Origin: Saururus chinensis
Lineage: Eukaryota; Streptophyta; Magnoliopsida; Piperales; Saururaceae
DNA length: 64,000 bases
NCBI GenBank assembly: GCA_035235625.1
Contig: CP141147.1
Span: 3,213,001-3,277,000, forward strand
Direction of reading: 5' to 3'
A program made the translations under genes and the position numbers. Positions within the stretch are counted from its first letter, which is position 1; every line of letters begins with the position of its first letter. Below are positions 35,263 to 45,235 of this stretch, one piece after another. A model generated the notes under the pieces. The model made no database searches, was not told the origin of the DNA, and saw only the letters and a list, made by a program, of their open reading frames with translations.

Positions 35263-38200
35263 TATCACGACCCGGATTTTTAAAAGTATTTTTAAATAGC
35301 ACGAACGGTAAGTAGCGAGAAATTTTTTTCTTCTTTAAATACAAAACAAACCATTCGATTAAATATCTAGGTCATGATAATTGGGGTTTATAAATACGAA
35401 TATCAAATCATATAATATTATTTAACGTCTTAAAATTCATAAAGACCAGCTCATCCATCTAAGTACAAGTCTGTCACCCGTCTGAAAAATAATAACAAGT
35501 TGACTCTCATGCTTAAGGTACACTTACGTACCTGAGTTACAGAAACGAGGAAACCTCTTGTGCCCGCCTGCCTTGGTCTCACTTGTCATTGCCTAGAGAA
35601 TCTACAACAAAGCAAACCAAACAACAACCACAACCACAATGGAGCATCTCTGCCTTTAAGAGAAGAGCTTCTAAAGGACAAAAGATTTAATTAATATTTT
35701 TCGGATCAGGCCAACATCACCCGATGTTCGTTGCCTACGTACTCATCAGACAATATCTTCAATGTCTCCAACAAGATCGGATCCAAATGTAGTTTTACCT
35801 AGAAACTACTCTATCCTACGAAACATAACATTACACATGCAATATTTAGGTATTTTCAACCTGCATTTTAGTAAGTTCTTTAACTGTTCCACTTATCTAA
35901 TTAACAAGTCATATCAAACAATGTTATTAATTATCTCATAACCCTTGTTCGATAATTAATACTATCAAATTTATAACTCGGAGATGACTCACCCCTCAAG
36001 AAATCTCCAAACATAGTACTCTAACCTTGGAGTAGACTACTTAACAGCAGCTTGACCCAAATCCTCAGGGCTCTCAATAACCTGCCACGAATTTGGAGAA
36101 GAGGATCCCAACTGTGCTCATGGACACAGATTGGCGAGAAGCATAAGTCTTCCATGATGCTCATACAACTCCACTTTTCGTACGTACTAAATAGTCCCGG
36201 GAAGGCCTACAGTAAATACCCTATGGTCAATACCCAAACTGTTGTGGCGATGAAGAAGCATATCACAATCTTCAACATCCCAACTCTGGGAAAAAATGTC
36301 TTATAAGACATTACTAATGAATCCATAGAAGCCTCAGGTCTTTATGACCATTGACTCTGCCAAACATCTAAACTTAAACTAGATTTTTTTATCTAGTCAA
36401 GTATCAACTCAATCATTTGGGTTTTTTCACCTTGTGAATCGACCTGATAAATAGCTCATCCACTGAGCTATGACTCAGATAATATCCCATAACCGCCCTC
36501 GGTTCATTAACCAATGTCAAATTCTATGTCAGGGCCCCAATCACTCCATGAACTGGTCCTAACCCTAAAGAGAGTATTTTAGTCATTATCTTAATTATGT
36601 GTTCTCCCCTCAAACCAATAACCAATATCTCTTGATTAGTCTTTATTAACCTTAAGTTACTGATATAACTTAAAACATCAATAATAAAAGCATACATCAA
36701 CATAAATAACGTGCATTCACACTAATGCATAAATAATGAATAAGGGCCCGTTGCACTCATTTGCAGGGTTAGGGCTCAGTGAATTCAAGCCCGAGAGTAT
36801 AAACAACTCTAGCGCATCCTGTGAGTTACATATATGACACTTTAGTCGATCGATGCACTCATTTGCAGGGTTAGTCGATCGATGCACTTGGTTGCATACA
36901 CGTAAACTACGATACTTTAAACCTGAGAATTTGGGTTCTACCCCTTATTTCTCATGACACTGCCACCCGACAAGGTCTTCGTGTCACTTACTAGTCACAC
37001 TCCTTCCTTTTATAGCCATTTATAGGGTACCTTAACTCTTGATTAACTAGGTTATCCGTTTCAACAGAAATAGAATATATTACTTCTAAGGGCATTAGGG
37101 TAATTTTACCACTTGGGGGTACACCACCCTCCCTTGGGTCATTAGGTCATCTCACTCCCTTTTTTTTTTTATTTTAAGTCATAATCCTCTCAGGAGGCTC
37201 CACTCTCAAATTGACCTGCGCTTCTATTCACACGAATGTAAGCAGGTCCACTCAAAGGGGTATTTCTGTTATTTGGTTTAAGGCTTTAATGACATCCAAT
37301 AGCTCCTAAATTGAACTCAAGGGTACTACTGGGATTCATAGCTTCTGTGTAATTTTCCTGGCGTGTGACAGGGTCGTGAACCCCTTGAACCGACCCAGGT
37401 TGGCTTAACGGTTTATGATTAAACCTAAGGGTGAAATGGTCAATTAACTGCTTCTGAGATTTTTACTCAGCATGAAATTTTTTTATAATTAATTTACCCA
37501 TTAAATCTCATTGAGAATTTTCCCAAATATTAGATCAACTCATAGGCTCCTGAACAGGAGCCCTAAGTCGGGTAAGTGATTTTCGCACTACAATTAAACC
37601 ATAAGGGGTAAAAGGGTTATTTTATAGTTCCTGGGATTTTTCCCAGCTTAAAACTTGGTTTGAATACTCCCACACTTCTTAGGATCCTTAAGTATTTTTA
37701 TAGAATTTGTTCGATATTTTTATCCTCATGAACTAGACCCGGTTCATCTCTTCTTCTACTTTTTTTTTTAAAAACGGAACCAAACCGGGTCGGGTTAGCC
37801 GACCCGGTCTGGGGAGCACAGACGGCCTACGGGGTCGACTTCCCCGCGACCAGCCAAAGGCCTTTCGGCCTCTGGCGGCACCACACCCCCCCCCCCCCCC
37901 CCACCCGTGACGGCAGGGTGTGCGGCTCACAACCCCCGGATTGCCGAAGCACAGCGGAACCGACAAGGTCGGTCCTGCCGCCGTTCGGAGGCCCAAAACA
38001 TCCTTTTTTTTAAACAACTGTGAGGCGGCGGTGGCGGCTTTGCCACAGCAGCCCAGGCCGCCGCATCCGGGGCCGGCGCAGCCCAGGCCTGCGCAACCAA
38101 GGCTAGCATAGTCGGGCCTGCGCAGCCAGGGCTTGCATGGCTGGCCTGTGCAGCCCCACCCCTTATTCTTTTTTTTTTTTATATGACGACCCAGCGGCCA

Positions 38201-38893
38201 GCAGCGGCAGCCGAAACTGCTACCACGAGGGCCGCCAAAGCCAGGGCCACCGTGGCCAGAGCAACTCCCTTCTACACCGATTATGGCAACCGAATAAATT
38301 AGCATATTGTTCACGTAATTACGTGAACAGTATTTATAATCAATAAAATAACTAATGAATTCCCTACAAATCTTAACCTGAAATCCTACCTCAACAGCCG
38401 AGTTGTGGTCAATCCACTGTCGCCAACGCTTCGCAGGAGTCTCGCCGGAAAATTCTCCCCTTTCCTTCACCATCAAAAGCTCCCTCCCCAAGAAGCCCTA
38501 ATTCGCCTTTTATATGCGCAGGGATTAGGATCCATAATTGGGCATAAATCTCCTCAATTTGGTCACATAATTAGGCCCTAAAAATTAATTTTCGTCATCT
38601 TAATTAATCGGGCCCGTATGTGACTTAAACGGGCAATTTACGCATCTGATTCGGGTAAACGGGTCCTACACGTTATAGTCAACTTCGAACGGTCAAATCT
38701 CCCTCATTCGGACTTCAATTTACGCATTCTTGGTGGCATTTCGAAGCTCTTTCCATCTATTTTCCATCCATATACAATTCAGACACCAATTCCGACTGAT
38801 AATCAATCTATACCCATAAGAAGATTAAGGGGTCCCACACCCTAATTTCCCTGTGTACGACTTTGGGAATTTAGAAAATTCCCGGACGTTACA
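35263..38893 (-). mobile_element. Family A solo-LTR-like element, copy 2 (3,631 bp, TSD TATAT)
   Basis: Same family and orientation as copy 1. On the minus strand it starts TGTAACGTCCGGGAATTTTC and ends ...CCGGGTCGTGATA, flanked by TATAT at 35258-35262 and 38894-38898. The empty site is preserved in unit D copy 2 (around 41660-41672), which confirms both ends. The GC-rich island lies at 37790-38280, with long C and T runs, a perfect 22-bp palindrome at 38308-38329 and no gag-pol genes. The long frame at 37733-38491 is a by-product of GC content. It is probably a solo LTR of a Ty3/gypsy-type element, inserted after unit D had been duplicated. Confidence 0.85.
38308..38329. repeat. Perfect 22-bp palindrome in family A LTR, copy 2
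   Basis: The half-site TGTTCACGTAA is followed immediately by its exact reverse complement. It holds two ACGT cores, so a dimeric bZIP-like site or a strong cruciform is conceivable. It is conserved, slightly decayed, in copy 1. Confidence 0.85.
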
Positions 38894-40092
38894 TATATAT
38901 GATAAAACATAATCTGATCTGATCATAATGGGTTAAGTTTGGGTTTTAAAATTCAATTCAAATAGCTATTCAAGATGTGTTTGGATTAAGGTGATTCAAC
39001 ACGACCCTACCTAATTGAAGTAATAAATATAAAAATTTTATATTTTGATAATGGCTCTTAATATTTTTTGTTAATAAAAGATAAAAATGTAAAATAATTT
39101 AACTTTTTATATTTTTATTCATAATTAATTTTAAAAAACAAAAAATATTTAAAAATAATTTGTAATTCTAAACGGATGAAATCGTGTGGGGCTTGGGTTT
39201 GGCATATTTAGGTTGGGTTTGGATTCTGATTACCACTTTTTAAATAGTATTGAGTTTGGGCTTGGCAAAATGCGATGATATCCCTAATAACATCTTTTTT
39301 TCTTCTTTTTTCGTAGGCGTGAAATGGACAAAATAACTCAATTTGTGGGATGAACAGATCCGCCCAATTAGATTAGACGGAATCACCAAGTAGCAAGACC
39401 TATGTAAGAATATAAGTCATATGTCTAATTTATTAGCTAATTTCTTTGTCAAAATTATATTAAAACCTTATGTATATGAGTCTTAGAATTTAATTTAAGG
39501 TTGTTGTGGTCGAATTTGAAATTGACAGACTTGAAAAAAATAGCATTCGTATTCTTATTGATCAAAATAAAAGACTTAAAGAATATGAAGAATTTTGAAG
39601 CTTATTCAAATTACATTAGCATACATAAATCACTTTAAAAAGATTAAGAAGTGATTATAGAGGTTTCATAATGATTTACAGTAAAAATGACAAAAATATC
39701 AAAAAATTAGCACAACAATTGCTTGTTGCAAACAATGAAGAGAACAATCGATCGCCTATTGATTCAATGTTATGCAAAGCGAAGCTGAGATTTATCGATC
39801 TATCGCTTTAAAAATTAATCAATCAATTGAACAATAATGTACATTATAAACAGTGACTAATCGATTGCTATTCTGAATGATTGATCATGTCAAGGACAAA
39901 TTACCTGAATTAAGATATTAAAATTTCAATTTTACTCCTTATTCAAGTATAAGTTCTAAGCTATCTTAATGATCTATACAAGGGTTATGAAATCACGAAA
40001 GAAAAACCTAAAGTAAAAAGAAAAAGGGTTTACAGTTTATTATTATTTTTCAAATGAGAAATCACTTGAGCTTTATATTGAAGATATATAGT

Positions 40093-40394
40093 CACTAAAA
40101 TAAAATGTACTATTAGCGACGCTTTATAGCAACACAAAAACAAGCGTCGCTAAAAACGACTAATTGCAACGCATAACAAAGCATCCAAAAAAAATTCACT
40201 ATTAGTGACACTTTATATTAAGCGTAGCTACTAGTCATTTATTAGCGACATATAATATAAAACGTCGCTAATACTAATCATATTAGCACGCTTTATATTA
40301 TGCGTCGCTAATAGTTATGTTATTAGCGACACTTTAAATAAGTGTCACTAAAAGATATATTATAAAGATATGTTAAAGCGTCGCTAATAACATA

Positions 40395-40471
<77 letters not shown>

Positions 40472-41163
40472 AATACATAACTATTAGCGACGCTTAACTC
40501 AAGCGTCACTAATAGTTATAAAATTAAAAATTTAGAACTAATAGTGACGCTTGTAAACAAGCGTTGCTAATATCTTTATTAATTAATTTTATTTAATAAA
40601 TAATTATATAATAAATATAAAAAAAATTAAAATAAACTTTTTAAATATAATATATTTTATTCAATATTGACTATTTCTATAAATAAAAAAATATTAAATT
40701 TTTAATAAAAAGTCGTGTCAATAATAAATTAAACTTTCACTATTTAAATATAATATATTTTATTTTAAATTTTTTTATTAATTTTAAAATATAATTTATA
40801 ATAAAAGAAAGAGAGTGAAGAGAGAGAGTGAAAAGAGAGAAGTGAGGAAGAGAGAGTGCATAGAGAGAGAGGAGAGGAGAGAGATAGCAGAGGAGATAGT
40901 GTGGAGAGGGAGAGAGAGAGAGAAATACATGAGAGATAGAGGAGAGAGAGTGAGGAGAGAGAGAGATAGAGAGTAAAGAGAGAGAGGGAGAGAGAGAATT
41001 TATTTTTAAAAAATAAAAAATATAGTAGCAACGCATATGGATATGAGTCGCTACTACTGTTATGAGTCGCTACTACTGTGTAGTAGCGACGCATATCCAT
41101 ATGTGTTGCTACTACTTGCTATAGTAGCGACACATGCACTTATGCATCGCTATTATTTTTATT
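40093..41163. mobile_element. CACTA-like (En/Spm) remnant with subterminal repeat array
   Basis: The break in unit D falls exactly at CACTA (40093). Many copies of TTAGCGACGC and its inverse GCGTCGCTAA follow in both orientations (40110-40580), and a second cluster of TAGTAGCGACGC-type motifs stands at 41025-41160. Such short inverted motif arrays are typical of subterminal regions of plant CACTA elements, where the transposase binds. Between the clusters are a (TA)n run of about 34 units (40399-40466), AT-rich sequence and a GA-rich tract. No transposase and no clean TAGTG end were found, so it is non-autonomous or truncated. Confidence 0.65.
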
Positions 41164-41323
41164 TTAAAAATAATAAAATAAAAAAAATAGCTAGGAGAGG
41201 GAGAAGGGATAGGGGAGAGAGAGGGAGGGAGGAGAGAGTGTGTGCGGAGAGTGAGTGAGGAGAGAGAATGAGGAGAGAGAGAGAGAAGAGATAGAGTGAG
41301 GAGAGAGAGAGGAGAGAGAGGGT

Positions 41324-41368
<45 letters not shown>

Positions 41369-41381
41369 AGGGAGAGAGATA
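40808..41381. repeat. Two long GA-rich microsatellite tracts
   Basis: 40808-40998 and 41198-41381 are almost pure GA/GGA repeats with sporadic T or C, separated by the second CACTA-like motif cluster. The long Ser/Leu-rich frames on the minus strand are translations of the repeat and are not genes. Confidence 0.9.
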
Positions 41382-41384
41382 ATT

Positions 41385-43330
41385 TATAAGTCTGTTGCAT
41401 ATTATTTCAGCCATTTATTTAGGAAATATGCACATTGAATTGAGGATATTATGATAGCCTAGACATTTTCCCCTTATTTTTCTTATTTCGGTGCATGTAC
41501 TATATGCTATTAAAAGAATTAGTACAGTCAGTTTAAATTTTGGTGATTCACGTTTGATTTGTCAGTTGCCTTAAGGAATCTCCTTTTTATGGTGGATTAT
41601 GAATGTGCTTTATTACTCAAGAGGACTTGATAATATCAAGGGATACCACTCCGGTTGGGTATATATGAAAAAAAATAATCCAATCCGATCTTAATGAATT
41701 AAGTTTGGGTTTTAAAATTTAATTTGAATAGCTATTCAGGATGCGTTTGGATTTAGGTGATTCAACCCGACCCTACCTAATTAAACTAATAAATATAAAA
41801 ATTTTATATTTTGATAATGACTTAATATTTTTTGGTTGGTAAAAGATAAAATTGAAAAAATAATTTAAATTTTTATAATTTTATTCATAATTAATTTTTA
41901 AAAAAATATTTAAAAAATAATTTGTAATTCAAAATGGTTGAAATCAGGTGGGGCTTGGGTTTGGCATATTTAGGTTGGGTTTGGGTTCAGATAACCACTT
42001 TTTAAATAGTATTGAGTTCGGGTTTGGAAAAATGCAATGATATCCTTAATAACATTTTTTCTTCTTCTTTTTTCGCAGGTGTGAAATGGACAAAATAACT
42101 CAATTTGTGGGATGGACATATCTGCCCAATTAGATTAGATAGTATTAGTAAGTAGCAGAAATTATGTAAGAATATAAGAGTTATATGTCTAATTTATTAG
42201 CTAACTTCTTCGTCAAAATTATGTTGAAAACCATATGAATATAATGAGTCTTAGAATTTGATTTGAGGTTGTTGTGGTGTAGTCAAATTTGGAAATGACA
42301 GACTTGAAAAAAGAGCAGACGTATTCTTATTGATCAAAGTGAAAGACTTAAAGAATGTGAAGAATTTTGAAGCTTATTCAAATTGCATTGGCATATATAA
42401 ATCACTTTAAAAAGATTAAGAAGTGATATTAGAGGTTTCGTAATGATTTACAGTAAAAATGGTAAAAATATAAAAAAATTGGCAAAGCTATAGATTACTG
42501 CAAACAATGAAGAGAAGAACAATCGATTGCCTATCAATTCAACGCTATACAAAGCGAAGATGAGAGTTATTGATCTATCGCTCTAGCAATTGATCAATCA
42601 ATTGAAGAATAATGCACATTACAAAAAGTGACTAATCGGTCGCTATTAAGAATGATCGATCATTTCAAGGACAAATTACCTGAATTAAGACATTTCAATT
42701 TCACTCCTTATTTAAGTATATGTTCTAAACCATCTTAATGAGCTATGTAAGGGTTATAAAATCATGAAAAGAAAAACCTAGAGTAAAGAGAAAAAGGGTT
42801 TACACATTTGCTTATTATTTTTCAAAGGATATATCACTTTAGCTTTGTATTGAAGATATATAGTGAATTGAAGAAAATAATCCACAACTAAAGGAGCTTA
42901 TACACAGAGTATTCAAAGAGGAGTTGCATAATGTCTTTAATGGAAAAGTAAATATTTTTATATAGCCAAAGTCAAGACAACAAGAGGTGCTTGTTGAAGA
43001 CTAGAAGGAGACAGAGACAAGGTAAGGAGGAGAAAATTTCAAGTGCTTAAGGAGAAGACTTGAAGGCAAGCAATAACGATCTAAAAAAGAAAAACTTGTG
43101 TTAAGAGTCTAGATAAGGGTGGTGGTTTGCTTATGTCCATATAAAGTTTTGGTTTCTAATGCATTAATTTGGTTCTTTTGGAAATGTCATGGTTTTTTTT
43201 GTCCTAGTTGGAGTTTTTCACTTAAATTATTGTATTTATGTGTAGATTGATTGATTGATATTTTGAGAATGAGATTAAGTATTAGGTTTTAATTGTTTTT
43301 GCTTAATAAAAAAATCTGCGCAAAAGAGGC
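41385..43330 (+). repeat. Unit D, copy 2, and its right extension
   Basis: 41385-42864 is the uninterrupted counterpart of copy 1. Beyond it, 42865-43200 has no partner at copy 1 but does match the minus-strand copy at 53180-54380 (for example AATTTCAAGTGCTTAAGGAGAAGAC against its equivalent). So the true family unit is longer than the tandem pair. 43200-43330 is AT-rich without signal. Confidence 0.75.
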
Positions 43331-43559
43331 TAGAACTCTTGATTCATACTTATCGAAGTACTAAATTTAAGCATGGTTCACCGTCTCAGTGAGATCTCAC
43401 CAAGATCTTTCTCTCTCAGGACATCTACTGAGCCACGAGATTGGGCAAAACTGCATTTACATAATCTCGGCAAGATCTTGCTGGGTTAGCCAAGATCAGA
43501 CGAGGCTAGTTATCCACCATTGGGAGGAGGGCGGTGATCTAAATCCAAAAGCAATTATC

Positions 43560-43925
43560 AACGGCATCACCAACTCACCGCCTCGCCCATGCTTACCTCT
43601 TCCACCACCGCCTTATCCCTGCCAAGCACATCCTCACAAAGGCCCTCGCCTCTCTGCTATTGTTCCTCTAGAACGAGGCCATCAAGTCCTTTGCCACACA
43701 TGGGTTTTTTGGGGAGGCCATTAGGCTCTATGATGCCATGTTGGAGAGGGGAGAGACCAGGCCCAACTAGTTTGCTTTCACATTCATCCTCCCAGCTTGC
43801 TCTGGAGCGAGGTCGCTCACCCACAGGAGGCGGGTTCATGACAAGATCTGGAAGAGGGGTGCGACGAAAATCTGTCTGTTGCCACTGTGCTAGTGGAGTG
43901 TTCTAAGTTGTGGGTTGAGATTTGA
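43560..43925 (+). pseudogene. Pentatricopeptide-repeat (PPR) gene fragment
   Basis: One frame reads RLAHAYLFHHRLIPAKHIL, later FGEAIRLYDAMLERGETRPN, FAFTFILPACSGARSLTHRR and VHDKIWKRG. This is the N-terminal region of a PLS-type PPR protein (organelle RNA-binding family). At least three stop codons interrupt it and only about two repeats remain. It joins a piece of family B LTR at about 43990, so it was probably moved here with, or broken by, retroelement activity. GC content is well above the surroundings. Confidence 0.7.
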
Positions 43926-43989
43926 GGATTATTTTCATAGTTGTTATCCTTTATTTATTTATACTTATTTCTCTTGCACAAAGATGAAG

Positions 43990-44129
43990 TGGTGTGTAAC
44001 TTCGTGTATGTGATTTACCCGTTAGAGGAGGTTAAGTCTTCTATAATTTTAAATACTTAGTCGCCCCTGTGCGCTTCAACCGTCCCTTGGACCGGGTTTG
44101 GCTCGACGGGTGAGTGTCGGGGTGTGACA
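43990..44129 (+). mobile_element. 3' end fragment of a family B LTR
   Basis: It matches the end of the 3.0-kb LTR at 54381-57390 read in its own sense (TCGCCCCTGTGCGCTT, then GACCGGGTTTGGCTCG and GGGGTGTGACA). Only the last 140 or so bases remain. Confidence 0.7.
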
Positions 44130-44159
44130 AATGTTTTTCATACTAATGCATATATGCTA

Positions 44160-45010
44160 CATGTGCAACTGTGTGGATCATTTTAGTGACTTGAGCTTTA
44201 CTTCCCACCACATTCTTCTTTTTCAATTCTCTATCATTTAAGTTGTGCTATGAGCACCGTATGTTGTACCCATGAAATCCATCATGGAATATTACTTTGA
44301 TATTGTTGATCAATTTGTTCTCACTATCGAATACAAATGTAATCTGCCTCTCATAACTGACAACGTCTCGCAATGAATTAAGGAATGACATCTAATTGTC
44401 TTTATTCTCATTGTCTACAACATAATAGGCTAATAGAAAGATATGACTCCACCATCAATTGTACTTACTACTAATAAAGTTCTCTTTGCCTTCCCATTCA
44501 AGTGTGTGTCATCTAAAAAATAGTAAAGGCTGACAATATCTAAATCAAAGAGTAGATGCATTCAAAAAAATAAAAAAAACACAAAAATCTCCTCTTTGGG
44601 CTAACTTCATAGTGTGCAAAGCTTTCAGGGTTTGTTGTGGTCAGTTTGTTACAATAACATGGGAGATCATTGTTCAAATTCATGTAAGTCCCATGTATGC
44701 GGGTTACTGCTACCTCCTTCGAACGTCATGCCTTTTGATAGGTGATAATTACACCATAATATCACCACACATCCTTCACTATATTAGTTGGCGAATATGT
44801 AAGTCTCTCTCATATAGTATCCACAACAAACTCAAACTACAAGCCCTGCGATACATGAGGATGATACTTTCTCCTTGTTCCCCCTACACAAGTACGAGGA
44901 AAAATATACTCCACTTGAAAATAACATATCTTGTCCAAAATGATATGTACTTTCTAACTGCAACGACAACTTGCAACAGTCTCTAGAGTAGTTGAACTCA
45001 TCTAATAGCT
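44160..45010 (-). pseudogene. Mutator-like (MULE) transposase relic
   Basis: On the minus strand, in order: YSPTNIVKDVWWYYGVIITYQKA (helix before the catalytic core), VTRIHGTY, NPESFAHYEVSPKRRF, the first catalytic segment LDDTHLNGKAKRTLLVVSTIDGG (usual form IDGTHLKG...LL.A.A.D), then ITFVFDSENKLINNIKVIFHDGFHGYNIRC (usual TFVSDRQKGL...F..A.H.YC.RH). Frameshifts and stops break it, and the zinc-knuckle C-terminus is gone. No terminal inverted repeats were found nearby. It is not evidently related to the MULE-type element at 30313. Confidence 0.8.
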
Positions 45011-45235
45011 CTATTAACCCTATATCATTTACTACAACAATCTTCTTATCTAAGTTAGGGTATATGTATTTCTAGTTAGCATCTTTGTAGAAAATTTTAA
45101 AGATTCTGCTAACCATTGCACAAACAAAATGATAGTATCTTCTTTTTTGACATAATACAAATAATTGATACCTTCTACTATCTTTAGTTTGTGATTAAAA
45201 CTGTGTTCAATATTCTCCTCCTTATAATATACAAA

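Larger units (their letters stand above)
34985..40092 (+). repeat. Unit D, copy 1, split by a family A LTR
   Basis: 34985-35262 matches 41385-41665, and 38899-40092 matches 41666-42864, both in direct orientation and in order. Without the 3.6-kb insertion copy 1 is about 1,472 bp against about 1,480 bp for copy 2. The match starts at TATAAGTCTGTTGCATATTA and ends at GAAGATATATAGT, where CACTA follows in copy 1. The sequence holds several ATCGAT-rich stretches. Class unknown; no coding capacity. Confidence 0.85.

Noticed and set aside
37733-38491. A 252-codon minus-strand frame in a GC-rich island.
   Set aside because: It lies inside the family A LTR, is Gly/Pro/Cys-rich from base composition and oligo tracts, and the matching place in copy 1 does not keep the frame.
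40740-41414. Several 70-111-codon Ser/Leu-rich minus-strand frames.
   Set aside because: They are translations of GA-rich microsatellites.
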